A stretch of 64,000 bases of DNA, taken from Kumtagia sp963839725 (lineage in GTDB: Bacteria > Pseudomonadota > Alphaproteobacteria > Rhizobiales > Rhizobiaceae). The first letter of the stretch is position 1. Every line of letters starts with the position of its first letter. A program made the position numbers and the translations under genes. Shown here piece by piece: positions 16,649 through 25,825 of this stretch. Below the pieces are notes generated by a model. It made no database searches. It saw only the letters and a program-made list of their open reading frames with translations, and was not told the DNA's origin. Where the stretch lies: positions 1 through 64,000 of the forward strand of contig CAWIWT010000022.1 in assembly GCA_963839725.1 (NCBI GenBank), given 5' to 3'.

Positions 16649-18203
16649 TCACGCGCGCGGCGCCTGCAAAGCGTGGCTTCGCGGCGAACGTGGCCTCGCC
16701 CCACGCCGCTCAGTCCTGGCGCCGGCGATGTGATCGCCGGCTTTCAACGCCAGCGCGACGATGGTGAGCGCCGTGTTGACGGCTCCGGCCGTCGGGAGCG
16801 TAGATGCATCGACAACGTAGAGGCCCTTGATCCCATGCACCTGGCAATCGGGATCGAGCACCGATGTTGCCGGATCGGCGCCGAAGCGGACAGTGCCAAC
16901 TTCGTGCCAGAGATAGGGCGGCCGCGTGCGCGCAAGTGACCTGTAGCCTGCGCGGCGGAAGGCGCCGACCGCCAGTTCCCGCAGCTTTGCGAAGGACTGC
17001 AGGTTGTGTCGCGGATCAACGCGGCCTGAAATATCGTCATCGGAAAAGACCAGGCCTGCCTCGCGGGTCGGCAGAGCCTCGGTCATGTAGAAGGATATCA
17101 GGCTGTGCTGGCCGACCAGCTTGGCGACCGGCCGCATCGGCCAGGAGGTCTCTTCCCAGAAGGGTATCTGGCCGCCGATCTGCACGACCCCGGTTGGATA
17201 GGGCCAGTCCGGCGCGCCTTCATAGAACTCGTTGATGGCGAAGGTCTTCGTGTAGATTGGCGGCACTTTCCGCCAGCTGACGAAGGGAAAGACCATGCCG
17301 ACCGAATGGCCGGCCATATAGCGGCCCAGCGCCCCGCCGGCATTGCCCAGCCCTTCGGGATGACGGTCGGTTCGCGATCGCCGCAACAGAGATGCCGAGC
17401 CCGGCAGGCCGGCGCAGACCGCTACGATCTCGGCTTCCACGATATGCTCAGTACCGCCGCGCCGCAGGACCACTCCCGTGGCCTGCGCGCCAGCGCCGTC
17501 GGTCAGCACGCGCAGGCAGTCCGTCGCGGTCACCAGCGTGACATTGCCGGTGGCAGTCGCCGGGCGCAGCGCAGCCGTCTCGGCATCCATCTTGGCGTCG
17601 AGCGTGCAGTAATGGCCGTCGCAGGTGGAACACAGCACGCATCGGCCGCCCGGCCCATAGTCGAGTCCGACCGGAATTGCCGCTGTGCGGATGCCAGTGG
17701 CATGCAGCCGCGCCACCATGTCGGCGACGATCGGGCCATGCGGAATAGGCGGGTGCGGGAAAGGCCGGCGGCGCGGCGGCTCGCTCGGATCGCCATCCGG
17801 AGATCCATGGACGCGAAACAGCGCCTCGGCCCGCTCATAGTACGGTTCGATGTCATCATAGCTTATCGGCCATGCGGGCGATTGCCCCGCTTCGTGCTCG
17901 ACCGCGCGAAAATCGCTTTCGCGCATACGGTAGAGAGCGGCACCATAGAATTTGCTGCGCCCACCGACGAACAGAAGTCTCGGGGTCGCGGCCCCGCATG
18001 ATTTGCCCCATGAAACGGCCGACAGGCTTGTCTTCGCCGCCGCGCGGGATGGACAGATGCTCGCCACGCTCCACGACCAGCACCCGAAGTCCCTGCTGGC
18101 CGAGCCTCAGCGCCAGCGTTGCCCCGCCCGGTCCACTGCCGATGATGACGGCATCATAGCGCCGCGTCAGATCGGCTTCGGTCCGGAATTCGGCATGTTC
18201 CAT
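16649..18203 (-). pseudogene. GMC-family FAD-dependent oxidoreductase, frameshifted at about 17975
   Basis: The N-terminal part begins at ATG 18203 (MEHAEF) and holds the FAD-binding fold YDAVIIGSGPGGATLALRL with its GxGxxG loop and VLVVERGEHL. At about 17974-17975 the frame breaks inside DPETS. One base later the other frame gives LFVGGRSKFYGAALYRMRESD and continues to the stop at 16649. Deleting one T (minus strand, GAGACTTCTG) restores a 517-residue protein. The C-terminal part has the GMC ending GLYVVDASTLPTAGAVNTALT with the H/N catalytic neighbourhood (LWHEVGTVRFG), and a Cys cluster (CVLCSTCDGHYC) lies mid-protein. Such enzymes oxidise sugars or alcohols. The substrate is unknown and the gene is probably inactive. 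Confidence 0.82.
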
Positions 18204-18538
18204 CGGCAAAAGCTGCCTCAAAACGCGCCCGAGGGCGTCAACAGGTCGAATGCGATGCCCGACAAGCCGCATAGGCGGCAATCGGACTTCGCAGTTGCAG
18301 CATCGGCTCCCAATCAATGCTGCATGTGCGAAGGGGCAGTTTGACGGCTGCGGCGACAATGAGCAAGCGGTAATATTCCAGGCGCGTGTATCCCGAGATT
18401 GGCTCTGACAACAGGCCGGAATTTTGGTCCAGGCTGCCTATTGCCAAGGGGAACGTTTCGGCTGCAAGTTCGGCGGTCGATCGGGCCGGAGGGCTTGGTT
18501 CGAAATCAGGAAACCCGAACGGCGGGAGGAGATCTGCC
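18204..18538. promoter_or_regulatory. divergent promoter region between the GMC oxidoreductase and the sugar ABC operon
   Basis: This 335-base gap lies between two divergent genes, so it should contain the promoters of both. The frame of the binding-protein gene is open upstream through much of it but lacks any family character. The GGGAGGAG ribosome binding site before 18539 is the only clear element. Confidence 0.4.
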
Positions 18539-19555
18539 ATGAAGACTACACGTCGCACTCTCTTGCAACTTGCCGGTGGCGCAACATTCGTTGCGGCTGC
18601 CCCGGCGATTCTCACACGGCCGGCGCGTGCTGCCGACAAGCGCATCGCCATGATCGTCAAGAATCTCGGCAACAGCTATTTCGACGCCTGCGCCAACGGC
18701 GCCAAGGAAGCCGCTGCCGAACTCGGCGGTATCGAGATCATCTACACCGCTTCGGCGAAACCGACCGCCGAGGAACAGATCGCAGTGATCGACGCGCAGA
18801 TCGCGCAGAAGGTCGATGGCATCATCGTCTCGGCGAATGATGCGGACGCACTCGTTCCGGTCGGCAAGAAGGCAATGGAACGCGGCATCAAGGTCATGAG
18901 CTTCGACAGCGCCATCGCGCCTGCTGGCCGCATCGTGCACCTGTCCGCATCGTCCACACCGTTGATCGGCGCCAAGCAGGTGCAGATGATTGCCAAGACG
19001 CTTGGCGGCAAGGGCGAAGTCGCAATCCTTTCCGCTGCCTCCACCATGACCAACCAGAACTCCTGGATCGAGGCAATGAAGGAGGAATGGAAAAAGCCGG
19101 AATACAAGGACATGCCGCTTGTGACGACCGTCTATGGCGACGACCAGGACGACAAGAGCTACCGCGAGATGCAGGGCCTGGTGAAGGCGTATCCAAATCT
19201 GAAAGGTGTGATCTCCCCGACCACCATTGGCATCCGGTCCGGCGCCAAGGCAATCGTGGACGGCGGCCTGACAGGCAAGGTCTTCATCACCGGCCTCGGC
19301 CTTCCGTCGGAAATGAAGGACTACGTGCTGCAGGGCGCTTGCGATACCTTCGCAATCTGGAACCCGGTCGAGTATGGCTATTCCTCGACGATGATCATGG
19401 CCGACATCCTCAACGGCAAGGACACCGCAGAAGGCGCCAAGCTCTCCATGGGCAAGAAGGGCGAAACGACGGTGGGCAAGGACGGTGAATGCGTCATGGG
19501 CGAACCGTTCGAGTTCAACAAGACCAACGTCGAGGAATTCGCGAAGATCTTCTGA
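18539..19555 (+). CDS. rhaS: sugar ABC transporter substrate-binding protein (RhaS-like)
   Basis: The 338-residue protein is a periplasmic binding protein of the ribose/rhamnose class. The N-terminus has a Tat-like signal (MKTTRRTLLQLAGGATFVAAAP, with the twin arginine at residues 5-6), cleaved after a PARA-A site near residue 31. The mature part shows MIVKNLGNSYFDACANGAKEAA and the VDGIIVSANDADALVPVGKKA pattern typical of type I binding proteins. The real start is ATG 18539, just after GGGAGGAGATCTGCC, although the frame is open further upstream. It is the first gene of a four-gene importer operon. Similarity is closest to the rhizobial rhamnose system from memory, but no rhamnose catabolic genes are nearby. 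Confidence 0.85.
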   Translation: MKTTRRTLLQLAGGATFVAAAPAILTRPARAADKRIAMIVKNLGNSYFDACANGAKEAAAELGGIEIIYTASAKPTAEEQIAVIDAQIAQKVDGIIVSANDADALVPVGKKAMERGIKVMSFDSAIAPAGRIVHLSASSTPLIGAKQVQMIAKTLGGKGEVAILSAASTMTNQNSWIEAMKEEWKKPEYKDMPLVTTVYGDDQDDKSYREMQGLVKAYPNLKGVISPTTIGIRSGAKAIVDGGLTGKVFITGLGLPSEMKDYVLQGACDTFAIWNPVEYGYSSTMIMADILNGKDTAEGAKLSMGKKGETTVGKDGECVMGEPFEFNKTNVEEFAKIF

Positions 19556-19720
19556 TCTGGCATCCACTTTACGCTCCCCTCGAGGGGAGGGTCGCCCTAA
19601 GGGCGGGTGGGGTTGCAAGGAAATCGTTGGCACCCCCACTCCGTTTCGCAGTTTCCGCTTCGCTCCAACCGCTCACCTACCCTCCACGCAAGGGAAGGGT
19701 TAAAACCGGCGTATCTCTCT
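19556..19720. repeat. palindromic intergenic repeat within the sugar ABC operon
   Basis: Between the binding-protein and ATPase genes lies a hairpin-forming segment. CTCCCCTCGAGGGGAG at 19573-19588 is a perfect 16-base palindrome, followed by a GGGCGGGTGGGG stretch, and later by CCACGCAAGGGAAGGG. This looks like the short repeats common between rhizobial genes. Its place after the binding-protein gene suggests it could stabilise or partly terminate the upstream transcript, giving more binding protein than membrane components. Confidence 0.5.
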
Positions 19721-21223
19721 GTGCCTGATCCGATCCTCACCCTTTCCGGTATCTCGAAGAGTTTTCCCGGTGTGCGGGCGCTGCACAATGTCAGCATGTC
19801 GCTGCAGCCGGGGCGTGTCACCGCGCTGATCGGCGAAAACGGCGCGGGAAAGTCCACGATCGTCAAGATCCTGACCGGCATCTACAAACCCGATGAGGGC
19901 GAGATCCGCGTGGCCGGGCAACCGAAATCCTTTGCCTCGCCGCGTGACGCCTGGGCGGCAGGGATTGCCGCGATTCACCAGGAAACGGTGATGTTCGACG
20001 AACTTACCGTCGCCGAGAACATCTTCATGGGCCACATGCCTACGGGTTCGGCACGGCTTGTCGATTGGCAGGAAATGCGCGCCAAATCGGCCGCGCTGCT
20101 GAAACGCATCGACGCCGCCATCCCGGTCGACTTCAAGCTCAAGCGTCTGTCGGTCGCGCAGAAGCACCTGGTCGAGATTGCCCGCGCTCTTTCGCACGAG
20201 GCGCAGGTCGTGATCATGGATGAGCCCACCGCGGCGCTGTCGGCGAACGAGATCGACGATCTCTTCCGCATTGTCGCGCAGTTGAAGGCCGAAGGCCGCG
20301 CTATCGTTTTCATCAGCCACAAATTCGATGAGATTTTCCGGATCGCCGACGACTTCGTCTGCCTGCGCGACGGCGAAAAGGTCGGCGAAGGACCGATCAC
20401 CTCGATCACGGAGCCGCAACTGGTGCGCATGATGGTCGGCCGTCCGGTGGATCAGGTGTTTCCAAAGCGCGATGTGCCGATCGGAGAGGTCGTTCTGTCG
20501 GTCAAGGACCTGTCAAACGCGACTGAATATGCCGGCATTTCCTTCGACCTGCGCAAAGGCGAGATTCTTGGGCTCTACGGCCTCGTCGGCGCCGGTCGCA
20601 CCGAATCCATGCAAGGCCTGTTCGGCATCACCCCGACCACCCGCGGAACAGTCTCGCTGAACGGCGAGGCGCTGGCCATCCACTCGCCTTCGGACGCGAT
20701 TGCCGCCGGCATTTCGTATGTGCCGGAGGACCGGCAGGACCAAGGCGCGATCCTGTCGCTCGGCATCCGCGAGAACGTTACTCTCGCCAATCTCGCCAAA
20801 TATGTGCGCGGCATGTTCCTTTCGCGCCCGGCTGAACAGGATGAGACACGCAGGCTTGGCAAGCGGCTCGCCGTCAAAGCGGCGAACTGGGAGCAGCGGC
20901 TTGCAGAACTGTCCGGAGGCAACCAGCAGAAGGTCGTAATCGCCAAGTGGCTGGCGACGCGGCCAAAAATCATTGTGCTGGACGAGCCGACCAAGGGCAT
21001 CGATGTCGGCTCCAAGGCCGCGGTTCACGATTTTATCGGCGAGTTGGCTGGCGAAGGTCTTGCCGTTGTGCTGATCACGTCCGAACTGCCCGAGGTAATG
21101 GGGTTGGCCGACAGGGTCATCGTGATGAAGGAAGGCCGTATCGTCGACGAGTTGCAGCGCGGCAGTTGGAGTGCCGAACAGATCGTGGGCGCGGCGACGG
21201 GCGCTGCAAAGGAGGCCGCGTGA
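19721..21223 (+). CDS. rhaT: sugar ABC transporter ATP-binding protein (RhaT-like)
   Basis: The 500-residue protein has two fused ABC domains as in all ribose/rhamnose-type importers. The first has a complete Walker A (GENGAGKST, about residue 37), a degenerate signature (LSVAQKHLVEIARAL) and Walker B (VVIMDEPTAALS). The second lacks a normal Walker A (LYGLVGAGRTES) but has LSGGNQQKVVIAKWL and IIVLDEPTKGIDVG. It drives sugar import at the inner membrane. GTG 19721 is chosen as the start because the family N-terminus (ILTLSGISKSFPGVRAL) follows directly and the upstream open stretch is repeat sequence. It overlaps the first permease gene by four bases. Confidence 0.9.
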   Translation: MPDPILTLSGISKSFPGVRALHNVSMSLQPGRVTALIGENGAGKSTIVKILTGIYKPDEGEIRVAGQPKSFASPRDAWAAGIAAIHQETVMFDELTVAENIFMGHMPTGSARLVDWQEMRAKSAALLKRIDAAIPVDFKLKRLSVAQKHLVEIARALSHEAQVVIMDEPTAALSANEIDDLFRIVAQLKAEGRAIVFISHKFDEIFRIADDFVCLRDGEKVGEGPITSITEPQLVRMMVGRPVDQVFPKRDVPIGEVVLSVKDLSNATEYAGISFDLRKGEILGLYGLVGAGRTESMQGLFGITPTTRGTVSLNGEALAIHSPSDAIAAGISYVPEDRQDQGAILSLGIRENVTLANLAKYVRGMFLSRPAEQDETRRLGKRLAVKAANWEQRLAELSGGNQQKVVIAKWLATRPKIIVLDEPTKGIDVGSKAAVHDFIGELAGEGLAVVLITSELPEVMGLADRVIVMKEGRIVDELQRGSWSAEQIVGAATGAAKEAA

Positions 21224-22212
21224 GCGCACTCCTCAAATCACGCGAGGTGATCCTCGCGCTCATTCTGGTCATCGGCGTGGCCTGCATCACCGCCTATCAG
21301 CCGGTGTTTCTGGAATGGGAAAACATCGGCGATATGCTGACCGAAACGTCGGTGCTGTTCATGATGGCCTTGGCGCAGATGGTCGTTATTCTGACGCGCG
21401 GTATCGACCTGTCGGTTGCCGCCAATCTTGCGCTCTCCGGCATGCTGGCAGCACTTGTTAGCCAGTATTATCCAGAAACACCCCTTGTGTTGATGATCCT
21501 CACCGGCGTCCTCGCGGGCCTGGTACTGGGCATGATCAACGGCGCGCTCATTGCTTTCCTCGGCATACCGCCGATCGTTGTGACGCTTGGCACGCTGGCG
21601 GTTTTCCGCGGAATGATCATCATTGTGGCGGGCGGCGACCAGGTGAATGCCTCGGAAATGAGCGCGGCGTTCCAGGGCTTTCCAAAGGCCGCCTTCCTTG
21701 GCCTGACCAGCCCTGTGTGGATCGCCATCGGCGTGTCCGTCCTGTTCTGGATATTCCTGAATTCGACACGCGCTGGGCGCAACCTCTATGCCGTCGGCGG
21801 CAATCCAGTAGCCGCGCGCTATTGCGGTATCGACCAACGCATGCAGGAACTGCTCGCTTATTCAATCTCGGGCGCGGTCGCCGGGCTGTGCGGGTATCTG
21901 TGGGTTGCCCGCTACGGCGTCGCCTACTCCGAGATCGCCAACGGCTATGAACTGACGGTGATCGCCGCCTGCGTCATCGGCGGCGTTTCGATCGGGGGCG
22001 GCGTCGGCACCGTGGCAGGCACGCTGCTCGGCGCGCTGTTCCTCGGCATCGTAATGACCGCGCTTCCCGTCATGCAGATTTCACCCTTCTGGCAGATGGC
22101 CATCTCCGGCGCGGTGATCCTTGCCGCCGTCGTCATTAATGCGCGGGCCGAGCGCAGGCCGGACAAGTTGATCCTTCCCGAGGCGCGACGACTGCGGAGG
22201 ACGCACGCATGA
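21220..22212 (+). CDS. rhaP: sugar ABC transporter permease (RhaP-like)
   Basis: The 330-residue protein is a membrane permease of the BPD_transp_2 family with about nine to ten membrane segments. It contains the pattern MVVILTRGIDLSVAANLALS and later NLYAVGGNPVAARYCGI, which are hallmarks of ribose/rhamnose permeases. It forms half of the channel with the next gene product. The GTG start at 21220 overlaps the stop of the ATPase gene (GTGA), which indicates translational coupling. Upstream in-frame codons lie inside the ATPase gene and are not coding here. Confidence 0.9.
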   Translation: MSALLKSREVILALILVIGVACITAYQPVFLEWENIGDMLTETSVLFMMALAQMVVILTRGIDLSVAANLALSGMLAALVSQYYPETPLVLMILTGVLAGLVLGMINGALIAFLGIPPIVVTLGTLAVFRGMIIIVAGGDQVNASEMSAAFQGFPKAAFLGLTSPVWIAIGVSVLFWIFLNSTRAGRNLYAVGGNPVAARYCGIDQRMQELLAYSISGAVAGLCGYLWVARYGVAYSEIANGYELTVIAACVIGGVSIGGGVGTVAGTLLGALFLGIVMTALPVMQISPFWQMAISGAVILAAVVINARAERRPDKLILPEARRLRRTHA

Positions 22213-23258
22213 ACGCGCCGCTGCCGTCCGAAAGCCGCTACACCGTCCTTGACGCTCCGCCACGCCGGCTGCGCGACTTCCTGCTGCGCTGGGAAGTCAT
22301 CCTTGTCATCCTGCTTGCAGCCACCATCGTCGTGAACACGATCGTCTCGCCCTATTTCCTCGACGTCTTCAATCTTGCCGACGCGACCTTCAACTTTTCG
22401 GAGAAGGCGATCATCGCGTTGGCCATGGCGCTGCTCATCCTTGTTCGCCAGATCGATCTATCGGTGGCCGCGATTGTCGCGCTTGCGGCAATGGGCATCG
22501 GTTATGCCGCGGAAGCCGGATTCGGGCCGGCGGCGCTATTTGCGACTGGGATTGGCATCGGCCTGTTGTGCGGGGTGTTCAACGGCACGTTGGTCACCTT
22601 CGCCGGCCTGCCCTCCATCGTGGTGACCATCGGCACCATGTCGCTGTTTCGCGGCCTGACGCAGGTCATACTCGGCGACCAGGCCAAGACGAAATATCCG
22701 CCGGAGTTCCTCGAACTCGGTCAGAGCTACTTCATCAAGATGAAGGAGAGCGGCATCTCGTGGCTGTTCACCCCGCCTCTGCCGCTGTCTTTCCTGATCT
22801 TTCTCGTGCTTGCCGTGCTCTTCGGTATCGTCCTGCACAAGACGGCGATCGGGCGCCAACTATTCGCCATTGGCTCCAATCCGGTTGCGGCACGCTTTTC
22901 CGGCGTTCCGGTCGACCGGCTGACGTTTCTGCTGTTCGTGGTGTCCGGCATGCTGTCGGGCCTTGCAGCAGCGCTGCTAACAGCGCGCCTTGGCTCGATG
23001 CGCTCCAACATCGGCATCGGTTGGGAGCTCGACATCGTCACCATGGTCATCCTGGGCGGTGTGTCGATCGCCGGCGGTGTCGGCTCTATCCTCGGCGTCG
23101 TGCTGGCCGTCTTCGTCCTTGGACTCGTCACCTTCGGAATGTCGTTGAACAACATCCCCGGTCAGGTCGTCAGCGTATACATCGGCCTGCTGCTGATCGC
23201 CGTCATCGCCATCCCGCGGATCGTCGAAAAGCTTCAGCGCCGCCGCTTGAACTCATAA
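22209..23258 (+). CDS. rhaQ: sugar ABC transporter permease (RhaQ-like)
   Basis: The 349-residue protein is the second permease of the importer, with about ten membrane segments after a 30-residue cytoplasmic N-terminus. Family marks are LILVRQIDLSVAAIVALAA, LPSIVVTIGTMSLFRGLTQ and QLFAIGSNPVAARFSGVPV. The ATG at 22209 overlaps the rhaP-like stop (ATGA), so the four genes form one operon in the order binding protein, ATPase, permease, permease. In rhizobial rhamnose loci a mutarotase and kinase follow; here they are missing. The transported sugar may therefore be rhamnose handled elsewhere, or another sugar. Confidence 0.9.
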   Translation: MNAPLPSESRYTVLDAPPRRLRDFLLRWEVILVILLAATIVVNTIVSPYFLDVFNLADATFNFSEKAIIALAMALLILVRQIDLSVAAIVALAAMGIGYAAEAGFGPAALFATGIGIGLLCGVFNGTLVTFAGLPSIVVTIGTMSLFRGLTQVILGDQAKTKYPPEFLELGQSYFIKMKESGISWLFTPPLPLSFLIFLVLAVLFGIVLHKTAIGRQLFAIGSNPVAARFSGVPVDRLTFLLFVVSGMLSGLAAALLTARLGSMRSNIGIGWELDIVTMVILGGVSIAGGVGSILGVVLAVFVLGLVTFGMSLNNIPGQVVSVYIGLLLIAVIAIPRIVEKLQRRRLNS

Positions 23259-23362
23259 CGTCGAGTTCGGGAATGGATCAAAACGCTGGCAAATATGCAC
23301 CAATCGTTAACCCAATTGCGGCCTGCGAAGCCGCCGTTCACTGCCCCTTAAACGCACGAGCC

Positions 23363-23393
23363 CTATGACTGGGACGGTCTGCTCCAGTCATAG
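23363..23393. promoter_or_regulatory. perfect inverted repeat between the sugar importer and the next ABC gene
   Basis: CTATGACTGG (23363-23372) and CCAGTCATAG (23384-23393) form a perfect 10-base stem with an 11-base loop. It lies after the importer operon and directly before the GTG start at 23404. It may be an operator or the 3-prime hairpin of the importer transcript; there is no T tract. Its position argues against the alternative ATG start at 23365, which lies inside the stem. Confidence 0.5.
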
Positions 23394-23403
23394 CGAGTAC
23401 ATC

Positions 23404-24144
23404 GTGTTTGCTCTCCAGATCAATGACTTGCACAAGCGCTTTGAGCGTCCGGCGGTCGATGGCTTGAACCTCGAAGTGCGTGCTGGCGAGTTCTATGCGC
23501 TGCTCGGACCGAACGGCGCCGGCAAAACCACGACGCTGCGCATGGTCGCCGGCCTGCTGCAACCCGATCGCGGCGAAATATCCATCTTCGGCGTCAACGT
23601 GCGGCACGATCCGGTTTCGGCCAAGGCGATCATGGCCTGGGTTTCCGACGAGCCGATGATTTACGACAAGCTGACGCCGCTGGAATATCTCGAGTTTGTC
23701 GCCGGACTATGGGGCATCGAAGCCTCTACCGCCGAAAGGCAAGCGCGCGACCTTATTGAATGGCTAGGCCTCGGCCCGCACGCAGACACGCGCTGCGAGG
23801 GCTTCTCCAAGGGCATGCGCCAGAAGGTGGCGCTGGCGGGCGCGCTGGTTCATGACCCCAAATTGATCATCCTCGACGAACCTTTGACCGGTCTTGACGC
23901 CGGCTCGGCCCGTCAGGTCAAGACCGTGCTGCTCGAGCGGGTGCGCCAAGGCTGCACCATCATCATGACGACGCATATCCTCGAAGTCGCCGAGCGAATG
24001 GCCGAGCGGATCGGCGTGATTGCCTCGGGACGGCTGATCGAGGAAGGAACGCTGGAGGAACTGCGCCAGCGCGCGGGCAATAATCATTCCACTCTGGAAG
24101 AGATTTTCCTCGACCTGGTCAACCCAGCAGAAATCGCCGCATGA
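23404..24144 (+). CDS. ABC-2 type transporter ATP-binding protein
   Basis: The 246-residue protein is a single ABC ATPase with Walker A GPNGAGKTTT (about residue 38), a Q-loop region, a modified signature (FSKGMRQKVALAGALVHDP), Walker B LIILDEPLTGLD and the switch histidine in TTHILEVAERM. It resembles the ATPase of ABC-2 exporters that move lipids, drugs or polysaccharide. Its stop overlaps the permease gene by four bases (ATGA), so the pair forms one exporter. I chose GTG 23404 because the family N-terminus begins there and an inverted repeat covers the alternative ATG at 23365. The exported substrate is unknown. Confidence 0.85.
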   Translation: MFALQINDLHKRFERPAVDGLNLEVRAGEFYALLGPNGAGKTTTLRMVAGLLQPDRGEISIFGVNVRHDPVSAKAIMAWVSDEPMIYDKLTPLEYLEFVAGLWGIEASTAERQARDLIEWLGLGPHADTRCEGFSKGMRQKVALAGALVHDPKLIILDEPLTGLDAGSARQVKTVLLERVRQGCTIIMTTHILEVAERMAERIGVIASGRLIEEGTLEELRQRAGNNHSTLEEIFLDLVNPAEIAA

Positions 24145-25664
24145 GCCGAGCGCGCTGGTTCGCGCGGCACGAATTGCGCCTCGCCTGGCGCGACTTCTTG
24201 TCGATGCTGACGGCAGGAAAGCCGGGGCGCGAAAAGATCGCCATTCTGGTCATCGCGGCGTTCGGGCTGTTCCTGCATTTCATCGCCTGGAAAACGGTCG
24301 CACCTTATGCGGCGGTGACGTTCCCGCCTGATCGCGAGACCTTGCTCGTCGTATCGGGCAGCGCCTCCCTTGCGTGGACGCTTATGATATCGCAGGCGAT
24401 GGAATCCGTGACGCGAGCCTTTTATTCCCGCTCCGACCTCGACCTTCTGCTCTCCTCGCCCGCAGCCACGCGACCGATCTTCGCGCTGCGCATCGCGGCA
24501 ATCGGCATGGCAACCTCGTCGCTGTTGCTTGTACTGATCGGGCCGTTCATCAATGTTCTGGTGTTTGCGGGTGGCGCGCATTGGCTGGCCGCTTACGGCG
24601 TTCTTCTGGCAGCGGCCGCAGCCGCCACGGCGCTGGCGGTTGGGCTCACGGTGCTGCTCTTTCGCACGCTCGGCCCGAAGCGCACGCGCTTCATCGCGCA
24701 GGTCGCCGCAGCCATCGTCGGGGCAGCGTTCGTAATCGGTGTGCAGGCTATATCGATCCTTGCCTATGGCAACCTCTCTCGCCTGGATGCTTTCCATTCG
24801 CAATTCCTGATGAGCCATGCTCCGCGGCTCGAAAGCCTGTTCTGGCTGCCGGCCCGCGCCGCGATGGGAGACGTTACGGCGCTCGCTATCGTCGCGATTA
24901 CCAGCGCCGCTTTATTTGGGCTCGCCGTCTCGACTGCGTCGAAGCGGTTCGGCAGCTTCGCGACGGCCGCTGCAAGCATCGGCATGTGTGGGGTGCGCCA
25001 GAAGGCGCACAGGGCGTTCCGCCACTCGTCGGCAGCGTCGGCGCTGCGACGCAAGGAGTGGACGCTGCTTGCCCGCGATCCGTGGCTGGTTTCCCAGACC
25101 CTCATGCAGGTCCTCTATCTGATCCCGCCCGGGCTCCTGCTCTGGCGCAACTACGGTTCGGAGACCGGAGCCTTGGTAATGCTTGTGCCAGTGCTGGTGA
25201 TGGCTGCCGGCCAGTTGGCGGGCGGCCTCGCCTGGCTCGCAATTTCCGGCGAAGACGCTCCCGATCTGGTATCCACCGCGCCAATCCAGTCGAACGCGAT
25301 CCTCCGCGCCAAGATCGAGGCGGTGATCGGTTCCGTCGTGCTCGTGATCGCGCCGCTGGCGCTTGTGCTGGCAACCGTATCGCCGTGGGCGGGCGTAGTC
25401 ACGATTGTCGGCGTGCTGATCGCCGCCGCCTCATCGACCGCCATCCAGATGTTTTTCCGAGCTCAGGCCAAGCGCAGTCATTTCCGGCGCCGCCAGACCT
25501 CGTCGCGCATCGCCACCTTCGCGGAGGCGTTTTCGTCCATCGGGTGGGCTGCCACGGCGGGGCTCGCGGCAGCCGGCAATCCGCTCACTCCCTTCGCAGG
25601 CGCATTGGCGCTTCTGGTCGTTGTCCTCGCTCGGATGTTCCGCCCAAAGCATACGCTGGCCTGA
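24141..25664 (+). CDS. ABC-2 type exporter membrane protein
   Basis: The 507-residue protein has about ten to twelve membrane segments, in two blocks separated by a soluble region around residues 275-310 (RKEWTLLARDPWLVSQTL). This double layout, together with the ATPase directly upstream and a four-base overlap, fits the membrane subunit of an ABC-2 exporter that works as one large polypeptide. I do not recognise a closer family. No signal peptide or enzyme motif is present. The substrate could be a lipid, peptide or antibiotic; nothing in the neighbourhood decides this. Confidence 0.75.
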   Translation: MSRARWFARHELRLAWRDFLSMLTAGKPGREKIAILVIAAFGLFLHFIAWKTVAPYAAVTFPPDRETLLVVSGSASLAWTLMISQAMESVTRAFYSRSDLDLLLSSPAATRPIFALRIAAIGMATSSLLLVLIGPFINVLVFAGGAHWLAAYGVLLAAAAAATALAVGLTVLLFRTLGPKRTRFIAQVAAAIVGAAFVIGVQAISILAYGNLSRLDAFHSQFLMSHAPRLESLFWLPARAAMGDVTALAIVAITSAALFGLAVSTASKRFGSFATAAASIGMCGVRQKAHRAFRHSSAASALRRKEWTLLARDPWLVSQTLMQVLYLIPPGLLLWRNYGSETGALVMLVPVLVMAAGQLAGGLAWLAISGEDAPDLVSTAPIQSNAILRAKIEAVIGSVVLVIAPLALVLATVSPWAGVVTIVGVLIAAASSTAIQMFFRAQAKRSHFRRRQTSSRIATFAEAFSSIGWAATAGLAAAGNPLTPFAGALALLVVVLARMFRPKHTLA

Positions 25665-25825
25665 GCGGACGCCACTCCCACCGCATACGCATCGCCATCT
25701 GCGCAAACACTCTTGCCGGCAAGCGAGGCGAACGTTCCGGGCGCCTCAGACACCGGCCACTTTTCGTCTCTTGGTGCATGTCGTTATCCCAATACGGCTA
25801 CACACTTTTGGGCGGCATGCATTAG

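Noticed and set aside
15738..16733. A 331-codon plus-strand frame opposite the pyruvyl transferase
   Set aside because: It is antisense to a recognised family. The sequence is Arg/His-rich without motifs.
18506..19639. A 377-codon minus-strand frame opposite the sugar-binding protein gene
   Set aside because: It lies antisense to a clear family member with codon positions typical of a mirror frame. Its composition (His/Asp/Leu-rich) matches no family.
23365..23403. ATG 23365 as the start of the ABC-2 ATPase
   Set aside because: The added 13 residues are not family-like and the ATG lies inside a perfect inverted repeat. GTG 23404 fits the family start.
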